Positions 1-8,876 of a DNA stretch of 47,098 nucleotides are shown one piece after another. Positions within the stretch are counted from its first letter, which is position 1. Every line of letters begins with the position of its first letter. The DNA is from Gammaproteobacteria bacterium (GTDB lineage: Bacteria > Pseudomonadota > Gammaproteobacteria > SZUA-229), in NCBI GenBank assembly GCA_029882395.1, contig JAOUKT010000016.1:1-47098 (forward strand), written 5' to 3'. The notes beneath the pieces are model-generated. The model had not been told where the DNA came from and made no database searches. It saw only the letters and a list, made by a program, of their open reading frames with translations. The position numbers and the translations under genes were made by a program.

Positions 1-1
1 T

Positions 2-556
<555 letters not shown>

Positions 557-654
557 AAATATTTATAGTCAGAAATATATAATTTTAATAATCAAACAAG
601 ATTCAACTTCGGATATAAAACATAATTTTTTAGCACAGAAATATTGATTCGTCT

Positions 655-682
655 CTTGAAAAAACAGACAAAAACTCCATCA
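655..682 (+). promoter_or_regulatory. Putative sigma32 (RpoH) promoter of first hsp20 gene
   Basis: The -35 element CTTGAAA lies at 655-661 and the -10-like CTCCATCA at 675-682, separated by 13 bases. The known RpoH consensus is CTTGAAA and CCCCATnT. This would put the transcript start roughly 35 bases before the hsp20 start codon. A purine-rich ribosome site AAGGAG lies at 711-716. Confidence 0.65.
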
Positions 683-723
683 TTATTACGTCAAACCGTT
701 AATGAACTTGAAGGAGAAAAATC

Positions 724-1170
724 ATGTCTCACATGCACAGAAACCCGCTCAGTATTTTTGATTACATGCAACAAGAATTCGACAAGCTTCAGGCCTCAGC
801 GCTGACCAGACGATCTGACGACAACAGTAATGTTGTCAGCAGCGACTGGGCGCCTGCTGTCGACATTAAAGAAGAAGACAAACAGTATCTAATCAAGGCC
901 GATATACCCGGCGTCAAAGCCGATGAGATTGAAGTCAACATGGATAACGGCGTACTCAGTATAAAAGGTGAAAGAGAGTCGGAAATAAAAGAAGACCGCG
1001 AACACTATAAACGTATAGAACGCAGTCATGGTCTTTTCTATCGCCGCTTCAGTATGCCAGATGATGCCAACGCCGATAAGATTTCAGCCAGATCAACTGA
1101 CGGCGTTCTGGAAATCATAATACCTAAAAAAGAAAGCGCTCAACCAAGAAAAATTGCGGTCACACATTGA
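724..1170 (+). CDS. Small heat shock protein, Hsp20/alpha-crystallin family
   Basis: This is a 148-residue ATP-independent holdase that binds unfolding proteins in the cytoplasm and passes them to DnaK/ClpB-type refolding machines. The alpha-crystallin domain spans about residues 40-140. It shows the DIKEEDKQYLIKADIPGVK strand pair and the typical DGVLEI turn before the C-terminal tail. The IAV tripeptide near the C-terminus matches the I-x-I/V oligomer-contact motif. The start is fixed by AAGGAG seven bases upstream. A sigma32-like promoter precedes the gene and a strong hairpin (1181-1203) follows it. A paralogue lies immediately downstream. Confidence 0.95.
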   Translation: MSHMHRNPLSIFDYMQQEFDKLQASALTRRSDDNSNVVSSDWAPAVDIKEEDKQYLIKADIPGVKADEIEVNMDNGVLSIKGERESEIKEDREHYKRIERSHGLFYRRFSMPDDANADKISARSTDGVLEIIIPKKESAQPRKIAVTH

Positions 1171-1180
1171 AGTGATTAAA

Positions 1181-1203
1181 AAGAGGCTCAGCCTGAGCCT
1201 CTT
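1181..1203 (+). terminator. Strong hairpin after first hsp20 gene, possible terminator
   Basis: A perfect 10-base stem (AAGAGGCTCA / TGAGCCTCTT) with a 3-base GCC loop lies 10 bases after the stop codon. The 5' flank is A-rich. The 3' flank is only weakly T-rich, so termination is likely but imperfect. It separates the two hsp20 genes. Confidence 0.5.
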
Positions 1204-1329
1204 AGCTTCAATTGCAACTGAAAACATGCTATCAGCATAGGCTGATGGCATTTTTGCAATAGCAAAACACTTTTACAATTAAAGTGGTTTACGCTCGCAA
1301 TATTGTCTGGCCGACATCAAAACTCAAAT

Positions 1330-1357
1330 CTTGAAACAGCACACAATGACCTTATGT
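1330..1357 (+). promoter_or_regulatory. Putative sigma32 (RpoH) promoter of second hsp20 gene
   Basis: CTTGAAA at 1330-1336 and CCTTATGT at 1350-1357 are separated by 13 bases, the same spacing as in the promoter of the first copy. The -10 matches CCCCATnT at the first two C, the AT and the final T. Confidence 0.6.
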
Positions 1358-1397
1358 TTGTTTTATTCAAACAATGTGATTATTAAGGAGTATAAAG

Positions 1398-1844
1398 TTG
1401 AGCATTCTACGCAGAGACGTTCACAGCATTTTTTACCCGATCCAGCATGCGTTAGATAATACGCACAACAAGCCGCCAGTAACAAAAAACAAAACCAGCT
1501 GCAGTACTGTGAGCTGTGACTGGACACCGGCGATTGATATTAAAGAAGAAGACAATCGTTATCTGATAAGGGCTGACATTCCCGGCGTCAAGCCCGATGA
1601 AATCGATGTGCAGACAGATGCCAGCGTGGTTACCATCACCGGCGAACGCGAGTCTCACAAAACACAAAGCCCGGCATATTACACGTGTATTGAACGAAAG
1701 CGCGGTGTTTTTTATCGCCGTTTCAGCTTGCCGGATAATGCGGATGCAGAAAAAATTTCTGCCAAAGCCGAATACGGTGTTCTGGAAATCAGCATAGAGA
1801 AAAAACAAAACGCAAAGCCGCGAAAAATTTCAGTCACGTCGTAA
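1398..1844 (+). CDS. Second small heat shock protein, Hsp20 family (TTG start)
   Basis: This is a 148-residue paralogue of the gene just upstream. The alpha-crystallin domain is well conserved (DIKEEDNRYLIRADIPGVK region, FYRRFSLPD, YGVLEI). The N-terminal arm of about 35 residues is diverged and unusually rich in asparagine, lysine and histidine. The start is a TTG codon, supported by AAGGAG at 1385-1390 with seven bases of spacing and by the matching total length. The C-terminal IxV motif (KISVTS) is kept. The N-terminal arm sets oligomer size and client range in this family, so the two copies may differ in clients or form mixed oligomers. Confidence 0.93.
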   Translation: MSILRRDVHSIFYPIQHALDNTHNKPPVTKNKTSCSTVSCDWTPAIDIKEEDNRYLIRADIPGVKPDEIDVQTDASVVTITGERESHKTQSPAYYTCIERKRGVFYRRFSLPDNADAEKISAKAEYGVLEISIEKKQNAKPRKISVTS

Positions 1845-1852
1845 TTCACAAG

Positions 1853-1883
1853 CCATCAGCGGGTTTTCACAAGCTGCTGATGG
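1853..1883. terminator. Inverted repeat between convergent genes, possible bidirectional terminator
   Basis: CCATCAGC (1853-1860) and GCTGATGG (1876-1883) form an 8-base stem between the convergent hsp20 and chemoreceptor genes. Neither side has a clear T-run, so the call rests on position and stem only. Confidence 0.35.
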
Positions 1884-1891
1884 TGATGTGT

Positions 1892-3772
1892 TTATACTTT
1901 AAACTGCCTGATTAAGGCCTGTAATTGTTGCGCCAGTGCAGACAGCTCGTTACTCGCGTCCGCTGTTTGTTTGGCGCCATCGGCCGTCTGTTCTGAAATC
2001 AGACTAATCTCAGTTACATTGCGGTTTATCTCTTCTGAAACCGAAGTTTGTTCTTCAGCCGCCGTGGCTATCTGCATATTCATATCGCTAATATGTGTGA
2101 CATTACTGGTAATTTCTTGCAGGGAAACCCTGGCAGAACTGGCCTTTTCAACCAGAGACTGAGCCTTGGACTGACTGTTGGACATCGCAATCACCGCTTT
2201 TTGGGAACCTGTCTGCAATTGCTCAATCATCTCCTCGATTTCCTGAGTGGATTGCTGCGTCCGGCTAGCCAGCGTGCGCACTTCATCTGCAACAACTGCA
2301 AAGCCCCGTCCCTGCTCTCCGGCGCGTGCCGCTTCAATCGCCGCATTTAATGCCAGCAGATTCGTTTGTTCAGCTATGCTTTTGATTACATTAAGTATGG
2401 TTCCGATTTGAACGCTATCCGTTTCAACTTTTTTAATAATTTCTGCCGAGGTTTCAATCTCGCTTGCAAGCGCATTGATTGAGACAATCGTGTCGTTAAC
2501 AACGTCGTTACCTTCATTAGCAACTCTGTCGGCAGCCGTGGCTCTGTCAGCGGCTTCCTGAGCATGGCGCGCGACCTCCTGAACAGTGGCGGTCATCTCG
2601 TTCATGGATGTGGCAACATGTTCAATCTGCATCTTTTGTTTCTCAACACCCTGACGGGCCGACTCTGTAATACTTAGCATCTCTCCCGATGAGTTTGACA
2701 TGGTAGAGGTTGAGGTGGAAATTTCAGAAATCATATGACGCAAATGATTTACCATCATGCTGACTGACGATAACATCTGCCCGACCTCATCATCTGACAA
2801 CACCTTGATATCGGTCGTCAGGTCACCGTCAGCAACAGCCTTTAATACATTCTGCACATCGTCAAGCGGTTTTAATGAGCGCCTTATATACCAGTTAAGA
2901 AACAGTAAAATCGTAATGAAAATCAGCAGTGCAGTGACACCGGAATAGAGCACAATATTTTTTTGTTTAATATAACTTTCCGTATCTTTTTTCGCACTCA
3001 GCAAATGTGCAATCGTTTTATTATCTGTAGCCGCCACTGGTTGCACTAATACGGCATAGACCTCATTCGCAACATTATAATGCTGGTATTTGCGCTCGCC
3101 AAAATCGGGCATCACCGGCCTGATTTGATCAAATAATTCTTTATCTGTTGCAAAAACTAATTCGCTGTTCTGATTTAGAATATAGACATCCGAACCTTCG
3201 CTTCGCTTAAACTCATCCAACAACGCCTGAACACTGCGAGTATAAATACCGACCCCGATTTCTGAACCCGGTTTATTGTAAAGCGGCAAGGCAAAAACAA
3301 GATTCAGCTTACCCGCTTTATTTTTTTCAATACCGCTGCTGATTTTACCGGTAGCAAGTGAGGACCGAGCCAGACCTGCAAACACTACTTCACTGCCTGC
3401 CGCTGAGCTTTTAAACAGAACCTCTCCAGAAGCCGAAAACACCTGCATGCCATCAATAATTTGCGATGCCTTCAGACGATTAAAAGTAGACTGCAGCTGA
3501 TTATTCAGCGCCTTTTCATCACCACCGGACAGTGCTGCCATCGCTGTTGTGTTGCGAGTAAAAGAAAACAACTCAGCGCGCATTGATTTTAACTGACCTT
3601 CGACAATACGGTCCCAGAGCAGACGCTTACCATTAAATGCCTCAATCTGATATCTTGACTCAGCTTCCTGCCGGGTAAGCAAACCGGCCGCAACTAATGT
3701 GACCGCTATCAGTATAATTGACAGCGCGCTGACAAACACGAGCCTGGTCTTTAGTAGTTTGAATAGTTTCAT
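1892..3772 (-). CDS. Methyl-accepting chemotaxis protein
   Basis: This 626-residue inner-membrane chemoreceptor senses a ligand in the periplasm and controls the CheA kinase. A first membrane helix lies at about residues 10-30. A periplasmic sensor region of some 240 residues follows, then a second helix at about 276-298, a HAMP linker to about 350, and a long signalling coiled coil. The hairpin tip is the highly conserved [20 protein letters not shown] segment near residues 468-487. The C-terminus ends in QFKV and has no NWETF-like CheR/CheB tether. No che or flagellar operon is adjacent, so this is a stand-alone receptor. Its ligand cannot be inferred. A weak sigma28-like promoter lies upstream. 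Confidence 0.95.
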   Translation of the reverse strand: MKLFKLLKTRLVFVSALSIILIAVTLVAAGLLTRQEAESRYQIEAFNGKRLLWDRIVEGQLKSMRAELFSFTRNTTAMAALSGGDEKALNNQLQSTFNRLKASQIIDGMQVFSASGEVLFKSSAAGSEVVFAGLARSSLATGKISSGIEKNKAGKLNLVFALPLYNKPGSEIGVGIYTRSVQALLDEFKRSEGSDVYILNQNSELVFATDKELFDQIRPVMPDFGERKYQHYNVANEVYAVLVQPVAATDNKTIAHLLSAKKDTESYIKQKNIVLYSGVTALLIFITILLFLNWYIRRSLKPLDDVQNVLKAVADGDLTTDIKVLSDDEVGQMLSSVSMMVNHLRHMISEISTSTSTMSNSSGEMLSITESARQGVEKQKMQIEHVATSMNEMTATVQEVARHAQEAADRATAADRVANEGNDVVNDTIVSINALASEIETSAEIIKKVETDSVQIGTILNVIKSIAEQTNLLALNAAIEAARAGEQGRGFAVVADEVRTLASRTQQSTQEIEEMIEQLQTGSQKAVIAMSNSQSKAQSLVEKASSARVSLQEITSNVTHISDMNMQIATAAEEQTSVSEEINRNVTEISLISEQTADGAKQTADASNELSALAQQLQALIRQFKV

Positions 3773-3785
3773 TGGATAATCCGTT

Positions 3786-3813
3786 TTATAGATTTGTTAA
3801 GCCGGAAACTTAA
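3786..3813 (-). promoter_or_regulatory. Possible sigma28 (FliA) promoter of the chemoreceptor gene
   Basis: On the minus strand TTAAGTTT (3813-3806) and ATCTATAA (3793-3786) are separated by 12 bases. The FliA consensus is TAAAGTTT, 11 bases, GCCGATAA, so the -10 matches only in part and the spacer is one base long. The call is supported mainly by the gene being a chemoreceptor. Confidence 0.3.
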
Positions 3814-3835
3814 GAACTCACCATCACAAATGCAT

Positions 3836-4252
3836 CTATTCAACGGCATAACCCTTTGACTGCCAGGTAGGAAAACCCAGGCGATAGTAATAAACGTTTT
3901 TATATCCCCACTCAACCGCCTTTTTGCAGGCTTTAGAACTGCGGGTACAGCCGGTACTATTGCAATAGATCAACAGTTTCTGTTCTGGCGAGGCAACCGC
4001 TGATAGTGACTGCTGATTAAAAACCTTTTTTAATTCAAGGTGCTTCGAGCCTGGGATACGGCCTGCCTCCCAGTCTCTATTACTGCGCACATCAAGAAAA
4101 ATTGCGCCCTGATCAAACAGTTTCTTGGCTTCCAGCGTATTGACCGTCACTGCGCCAGCGACGGTTTCAGGTGACACCTTTTTTGCTGCCAAAGCGCTGT
4201 GCAGAGCCATTAAAGACAATAACGGGATCAATATAGCGTATCTGAATTTCAA
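3836..4252 (-). CDS. Exported rhodanese-like domain protein
   Basis: This 138-residue protein has an N-terminal signal peptide (hydrophobic stretch through about residue 18, cleavage probably after HSALA). A single rhodanese domain follows: FLDVRSNRDWEAGRIPGS at about 52-69, then LLIYCNSTGCTRS around 93-105, where the first cysteine sits at the usual persulfide-forming position. Family members move sulfur or redox groups, and an exported single domain suggests a periplasmic sulfur-carrier or redox role. The start is TTG, because an in-frame TGA lies four codons upstream and no ATG comes before the signal peptide. The active-site loop contains a second cysteine, which is unusual. The substrate is unknown. 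Confidence 0.8.
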   Translation of the reverse strand: MKFRYAILIPLLSLMALHSALAAKKVSPETVAGAVTVNTLEAKKLFDQGAIFLDVRSNRDWEAGRIPGSKHLELKKVFNQQSLSAVASPEQKLLIYCNSTGCTRSSKACKKAVEWGYKNVYYYRLGFPTWQSKGYAVE

Positions 4253-4651
4253 TATTTTTACTCACAATATTAACGTTAGAGGCATCCTTTTCCAAAATAT
4301 GACTGAAGTATAGACCAAATCCAGAAAACCGTTAGATTTACATCGACTTAGCAACAACAAACGGCAAGCGAAGGTGACAATGCTGAGTCTGCGGCTGGGC
4401 TTGTATCGTTAGCTCATGTTTTTATATAAAAACATGAGCTTCTGCTCGCTTACAACAGCGATAGCATTTGCTGACGAAGATGACTGACACTACCAATACT
4501 GTAGCATCACTTGAGATCACAACTTTGTTATAACTCTGCCTGATTGGAAGAACATTGCATTGAGCCTCGGCCGGCTGACTGCATAATCATGCGTAGCATT
4601 ATGTTTTCAGCCTGCAGGTATACTACCCATTAAATAACCAGGCGTGGCTTT
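4253..4651. other. Gene-free spacer holding a perfect palindrome
   Basis: No convincing coding frame lies in this 399-base gap between the rhodanese start and the end of the AraC-type gene. Its one distinctive element is the 30-base palindrome at 4411-4440. The part next to the rhodanese gene must hold that gene's promoter, but no clear consensus was seen. Confidence 0.6.
4411..4440. repeat. Perfect 30-base palindrome (15-base arms)
   Basis: The left arm AGCTCATGTTTTTAT is followed directly by its exact reverse complement. As RNA it forms a long stem on either strand, with a T-run inside the stem. It lies between two leftward genes and could end transcription of the AraC-type gene. It could also be a protein-binding site. 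Confidence 0.75.
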
Positions 4652-5551
4652 TCAATTTCGCAACTTATATTCGGATGCGGTACAGCCAAAAAAACTTTTA
4701 AAACGACGACAGAAATGACTGGGATTATTAAAGCCCAGATCATAACTTACGGCTGTAATGACCTCGCCATTTCTGATCCGCTCTGCCGCCCTTTTTAAAC
4801 GCAGCTGCTGCTGAAACTCTACCGGCGAACAACCCAGTTTTTCTTTAAATTCAACATAGAGCCGGCTACGACTCATGCCGGAATGCCGGCATAATTGTTC
4901 AACAGCCAGTGGTTTAGATAAGGTACTGTTAATCCAGTCAATCGCCGCGATTAGACTGTTAGCCTCCGGATCGTTACTGCAGTATGTTAATAAAAAATCC
5001 CGCGTTGTATTGCGCAGCATTCGGATAATTAGTTCAGATATATTCAGGTCAATCATTACATCCCTGTCCGGATGATTTTCGCTAAACAGTTTAACCATTC
5101 TGGCCAGTAAACGCTGAGTCTCGGTCGAGTGATGAGTATGCAAAACCGGCGTATCAAGCCGCCACTGGTTTGCCTGCGCCAACATCGGCAAAGAATCACT
5201 AAGACGCTCACTGATTTGATTGACCTTGTCTTTTGATATTTCAACCGTCAGACAGGTTGTAGGATTTGTTAAGCTCGCTTCAGGAAAATCAATTTCAACA
5301 ACACCACCCGGAGCCATTACAAAACTTTCATGCGGCAAAAAAATCTGCCCTTCATCAACATCGGCAGAATGCATAATCTTTTTGCCACTGACCATACCGC
5401 AAAATAATAGTTCGCCGGCATCCAGCCGTACTCGCGACACGGATTCATAGGTGTCGTAAATACTGACTTCTGAATCAGCACCCGCAAAGCTGACTTTATT
5501 TTCAACCAGTACTTGTGGCCGGCGAAGCTTTTTAATGGTTTGCGTATTCAT
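4652..5551 (-). CDS. AraC-family transcriptional regulator, divergent from aldehyde dehydrogenase
   Basis: This is a 299-residue cytoplasmic regulator. Residues 1-190 form an effector-binding N-terminal region of the AraC type. Residues about 200-299 hold two helix-turn-helix motifs: the first around EQLCRHSGMSRSRLYVEF and the second around AVSYDLGFNNPSHFCRRFKS, ending in the usual ASEYK. It is transcribed away from the aldehyde dehydrogenase gene across a 271-base shared region that contains direct and inverted repeats, the usual arrangement of a regulator and its target. I infer that it activates the dehydrogenase gene in response to an aldehyde or alcohol. The effector cannot be read from sequence. 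Confidence 0.9.
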   Translation of the reverse strand: MNTQTIKKLRRPQVLVENKVSFAGADSEVSIYDTYESVSRVRLDAGELLFCGMVSGKKIMHSADVDEGQIFLPHESFVMAPGGVVEIDFPEASLTNPTTCLTVEISKDKVNQISERLSDSLPMLAQANQWRLDTPVLHTHHSTETQRLLARMVKLFSENHPDRDVMIDLNISELIIRMLRNTTRDFLLTYCSNDPEANSLIAAIDWINSTLSKPLAVEQLCRHSGMSRSRLYVEFKEKLGCSPVEFQQQLRLKRAAERIRNGEVITAVSYDLGFNNPSHFCRRFKSFFGCTASEYKLRN

Positions 5552-5698
5552 CTGTCTGTACCCGGATAAAAAACATTAATATTCTCTAATATTTGGCATT
5601 CCTTATCACTAAGTAGAGGCTTGATTTGGACTTATAATCAATGATTTTGGACTCTGATGCAAACATCATAAGCTGACTCGTTTATTCTAGGATCTTAG

Positions 5699-5784
5699 AA
5701 ACGTTCTGGCATGCGCCGTGTTCTGCTAATACAGCTTATGGCACATCCTCTTTTAAACGTTCCTAAAGTTAGCAATAGCAGAAC
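5699..5784. promoter_or_regulatory. Repeat-bearing control region upstream of aldehyde dehydrogenase
   Basis: The octamer AAACGTTC occurs at 5699-5706 and again at 5755-5762, with starts 56 bases apart. GTTCTGCTA at 5720-5728 is mirrored by TAGCAGAAC at 5776-5784. These repeats lie between the divergent AraC-type regulator and the dehydrogenase, where operator sites would be expected. A ribosome site GAGGAG follows at 5811-5816. Confidence 0.45.
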
Positions 5785-5822
5785 ATGGGCTTTAAATAAT
5801 AATAATACTTGAGGAGAGACTG

Positions 5823-7319
5823 ATGTCGACTATGACACCTGAATTCAAAGAACAATATGACAATTTTATCGGCGGAAAATGGCTAGCCCCTGTTGATGGT
5901 GAGTATTTCGAAAATACCTCACCTGTCAACGGCCAGGTGATTAATCGTGTTGCACGCTCTGGCAGCAAAGACATTGACCTGGCCGTTGCAGCGGCTTGGC
6001 AGGCTGCTGCTAGCTGGGGTAAAACTTCAGTCACTGAACGCAGTAATTTATTGCTCAAAATAGCTGACATTATGGAGCAGAATCTTGAGAAGATTGCCAC
6101 CGCAGAGACCTGGGATAACGGTAAAGCCATCCGTGAAACCATGGCCGCTGATATTCCGTTAACCATTGATCATTTCCGTTATTTTGCCGGTGTTATTCGC
6201 GGTGAATCCGGCGAGGTTGCCGATCTGGATGCAAACACCGTCTCATCAGAAGTGCATGAACCATTAGGTGTTGTCGGTCAGATCATCCCCTGGAACTTTC
6301 CTATTTTAATGGCTGCATGGAAACTGGCCCCAGCACTGGCGGCGGGTAACTGTGTCGTGCTTAAGCCGGCAGAACAAACACCAGCCTCTATTTTGGTGGT
6401 AATGGAATTGATTCAAGATATCCTGCCTGCCGGTGTCATTAACGTCGTCAATGGCTTTGGTCTGGAAGCCGGTAAGCCATTAGCGACGCACCCTGACATT
6501 CGTAAAGTAGCCTTTACCGGCGAGACCACAACCGGTCGTTTGATCATGCAATACGCATCAGAAAACATCATTCCCGTGACGCTAGAGCTGGGTGGCAAGT
6601 CTCCTAATATTTTCTTTGAAAGCATTATGCAAGAAGATGATGCATTCTTCGACAAAGCCATTGAAGGTCTGGTGTTGTTTGCATTCAACCAGGGTGAAGT
6701 CTGCACCTGTCCATCACGCGCATTAATCCAGGAAAGCATTTACGAGCCATTCATGAAGCGCTGCCTGGAAAGAATTGCCGCGATAAAGATGGGTGATACC
6801 CTCGATGGCAGCACCATGATGGGCGCGCAAGCATCAAATGACCAATACGAAAAGATTTTAAACTATATCCAGATCGGTAAAGACGAAGGTGCTGAAGTCT
6901 TATGCGGTGGCGAAGCCTATAAGAATGAGACTTATCCCGACGGCTATTACATTCAGCCGACCTTGTTAAAAGGTGACAACAGCATGCGCGTATTTCAGGA
7001 AGAAATTTTCGGCCCCGTATTATGCGTCACCACCTTTAAAACTGAAGAAGAAGCCATGAGTATCGCCAATGACACCCTCTATGGCCTGGGTGCAGGAGTC
7101 TGGACGCGGGATATTCATCAGATGCAAACCTTTGTGCGCGGCATTGAAGCCGGTCGTGTTTGGGCTAACTGTTATCACCTGTATCCGGCACATGCTTCCT
7201 TCGGTGGCCAGAAAAAATCGGGCATTGGTCGTGAAACCCATAAGATGATGCTCAACCATTATCGCAAGACCAAGAACATTTTAATGTCTTACGACAAAAA
7301 TGCACTGGGTTTCTTCTAA
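5823..7319 (+). CDS. NAD(P)-dependent aldehyde dehydrogenase (AldB/ExaC/AcoD type)
   Basis: This 498-residue cytoplasmic enzyme oxidises an aldehyde, typically acetaldehyde or another short aldehyde in this subgroup, to the acid. The general-base glutamate lies in LELGGKSP (E255) and the nucleophilic cysteine in [12 protein letters not shown] (C294). PWNFP and the KPAEQTP segment form the cofactor site. The GEVCTC form of the active-site loop and the HYRKTKNIL ending are typical of the AldB/ExaC group. A divergent AraC-type regulator lies upstream and a DUF779 gene downstream, a pairing often seen for this group. The start is chosen from GAGGAG six bases before the ATG. The physiological aldehyde is not known. 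Confidence 0.93.
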   Translation: MSTMTPEFKEQYDNFIGGKWLAPVDGEYFENTSPVNGQVINRVARSGSKDIDLAVAAAWQAAASWGKTSVTERSNLLLKIADIMEQNLEKIATAETWDNGKAIRETMAADIPLTIDHFRYFAGVIRGESGEVADLDANTVSSEVHEPLGVVGQIIPWNFPILMAAWKLAPALAAGNCVVLKPAEQTPASILVVMELIQDILPAGVINVVNGFGLEAGKPLATHPDIRKVAFTGETTTGRLIMQYASENIIPVTLELGGKSPNIFFESIMQEDDAFFDKAIEGLVLFAFNQGEVCTCPSRALIQESIYEPFMKRCLERIAAIKMGDTLDGSTMMGAQASNDQYEKILNYIQIGKDEGAEVLCGGEAYKNETYPDGYYIQPTLLKGDNSMRVFQEEIFGPVLCVTTFKTEEEAMSIANDTLYGLGAGVWTRDIHQMQTFVRGIEAGRVWANCYHLYPAHASFGGQKKSGIGRETHKMMLNHYRKTKNILMSYDKNALGFF

Positions 7320-7340
7320 AGTTAACTTGTTAGTCTGACT

Positions 7341-7371
7341 TGTTGCGATGATTTTTCATCGCAACATTTTT
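7341..7371 (+). terminator. Intrinsic-terminator-like hairpin between aldehyde dehydrogenase and DUF779 genes
   Basis: TGTTGCGATGA (7341-7351), a TTTT loop and the exact complement TCATCGCAACA (7356-7366) are followed by five T. It is a perfect 11-base stem placed 13 bases before the DUF779 start codon. It should reduce read-through and make the downstream gene less expressed than the dehydrogenase. Confidence 0.75.
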
Positions 7372-7384
7372 CAGGAAAAAAGCA

Positions 7385-7759
7385 ATGAAAAAACAAAGCT
7401 TCAGCCAGCGAATTGCTGTAACCGAAAAAGCTAAAGCCGTGATCGACCAGCTCAGGGACAAGCACGGTGAACTGATGTTTCACCAAAGCGGCGGCTGTTG
7501 TGATGGCTCGGCACCGATGTGTTTCCCTGTGGGGGAGTTTATGACCGGCTCAAGAGACGTCAAGCTAGGCAGTATTCACGGTTGTGAATTTTACATGGCA
7601 GCAGATCAGTTTGAGTTTTGGCAGAACACTCACCTGACCATAGATATTACTCAAGGTCGTGGCGCCAGTTTTTCACTGGAAATCCCGCTAGGCTTACGCT
7701 TTATGACGCTTTCACGTCTGTTTAGTGATGAGGAACGGCAGAACCTGTTGCCGCTTTAG
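7385..7759 (+). CDS. DUF779 family protein, aldehyde dehydrogenase partner
   Basis: This 124-residue protein matches DUF779. It has the central cysteine-rich HQSGGCCDGSAPMC segment (about residues 35-48) and a second conserved cysteine in SIHGCEFYM. Proteins of this family are regularly encoded next to aldehyde dehydrogenases of the AldB/ExaC type, but their biochemical role is not established. The cysteine cluster suggests metal binding or a redox or thiol role; this is inference. A ribosome site AGGAAAAAA lies just upstream, directly after the terminator-like hairpin. There is no signal peptide, so it is cytoplasmic. Confidence 0.88.
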   Translation: MKKQSFSQRIAVTEKAKAVIDQLRDKHGELMFHQSGGCCDGSAPMCFPVGEFMTGSRDVKLGSIHGCEFYMAADQFEFWQNTHLTIDITQGRGASFSLEIPLGLRFMTLSRLFSDEERQNLLPL

Positions 7760-8272
7760 TCTCACTTTACCGGCCTTATGACGCCTGCATATTGTCATCT
7801 AGATCTTTTAGCCCTGCCCATCAAGCAACACTTTCTACACAGTTACTCGATTATTAGAGCTGAAAATTAAACTGAACAGAGTTACTCTCATCACTTGAAA
7901 ACATAAACATTTATCCTGAATATTTTTAACCTGCGCAACTACTTTCAGTATTGCAGCTTCTCTTTTATCATCGCAACTTAGTTTGCAACAAAACCAGGGG
8001 GGGGTTAACAGTAGCTGTTTTCCGGCATGCGAGCTTAAGTTAGTGTTTGGGCCGCCTTCGCCGTCTCATTGACAGGTTTGGCATCGTATCTTTGGCATTA
8101 ACTATTAATTTTCATGCCGCTGTCTCAGCGGCTAAGAACTGGCCGCCGTCTTGTTTCTCAAAGCGTGCACAGCGTAACAGATCAATTTATCGGCAGCTCT
8201 TGGCATAAACACAGGTCAAGTAAAGAGCGGCACGGTCTAAGCAACAGCAATGATGCATGACTTATCATGCTG
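7760..8272. other. Gene-poor spacer with short hairpins and a G8 run
   Basis: No supported coding frame was found in this 513-base stretch. It contains a run of eight G at 7997-8004, a compact hairpin GCCGCTG-TCT-CAGCGGC at 8116-8132, and a second hairpin GCATGA-CTTA-TCATGC at 8255-8270 that follows the stop of the small minus-strand gene. None has a T-run typical of a terminator. Confidence 0.5.
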
Positions 8273-8476
8273 CTATCGCGCTTCGTTTTTTATTTTTCCG
8301 CAACGTTTACATTTATAAACACTGATCAGTTTACCCTGTTTCACATCAAATTTTTGTTCGGTAACAATTTGCCATTTATGAAACCCACTCTGACACATGA
8401 TTCGTTTGTCATGTTTTTCTGATGCTTTTTTCTTTTTGAAAGGGAGTATATCGGCCATAGATGTCATCTGTTGCAT
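8273..8476 (-). CDS. Small zinc-ribbon-like protein of unknown function
   Basis: This 67-residue, lysine-rich protein is not one I recognise. A CQSGFH segment (C28 and H33) and a CKRCGK knuckle near the C-terminus could together bind one zinc ion. The DVKQGKLISVYKC stretch between them is consistent with short beta strands. The basic N-terminal FKKKKASEKHDKR segment hints at nucleic-acid contact. Starts at residue 1, 4 or 7 are all possible (the last at 8458), because no clear ribosome site picks one. It stands alone in a gene-poor area and is followed by a short hairpin. Coding status is supported by the paired Cys/His pattern rather than by context. Confidence 0.6.
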   Translation of the reverse strand: MQQMTSMADILPFKKKKASEKHDKRIMCQSGFHKWQIVTEQKFDVKQGKLISVYKCKRCGKIKNEAR

Positions 8477-8876
8477 TTGTGTTTTAATGAGACAACCTTA
8501 GCATATCGTTAAATGCGTACCTAGCTTTATAGATTATGCTAGCTTTCTTTATAATCTTTCTATAAATAAAAAATAAAAGTCATAAGCATGCCACCCCGTT
8601 AATCAAGCTCTCATTAAAAACAATGAGAGCACACTGATCAGTCATAATATCTACGACAGCTGCGGAAATTAGGAGTAATGAGGGTAGGCACATGCCTTTT
8701 TTGTGGGCCTGAGAATCGCGGCGTATTCTTTAGCTTAGGTTTCTTGTACGAGCAAGCAAGCTAACACGCCTAATCGGTGCGTGAACCGATGCTTCTGATT
8801 TTGAATTTGATTGAAATATTAGAGAATGAATCCCGGATCAATAACAACCATTGTCCGGAATAACGACAAGTATTAA
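8477..8876. other. Gene-free spacer with two hairpins, downstream of hisD
   Basis: No gene is supported in these 400 bases. There is a 9-base-stem hairpin at 8607-8630 (GCTCTCATT, loop AAAAAC, AATGAGAGC) and a 6-base-stem hairpin at 8773-8790. Neither has a downstream T-run on either strand. The region lies beyond the hisD stop, where some relatives carry hisC; nothing like hisC is seen. Confidence 0.5.

Noticed and set aside
5739..5755. TGGCACA sequence that resembles a sigma54 -24 element before the aldehyde dehydrogenase
   Set aside because: The required GC at the -12 position with the correct spacing is absent (CTTTT is found).
7997..8004. Run of eight G as a possible phase-variable tract
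   Set aside because: It lies outside any coding frame and away from a recognisable promoter; it could equally be a chance or sequencing-prone homopolymer.
8607..8630. 9-base-stem hairpin as a terminator of hisD or other genes
   Set aside because: No T-run follows on either strand and it is more than 200 bases beyond the hisD stop; left as an unexplained hairpin.
8679..8765. Very short frame with AGGAG just before an ATG
   Set aside because: The ribosome site is only two bases from the ATG and the 28-residue product shows no signal or motif.
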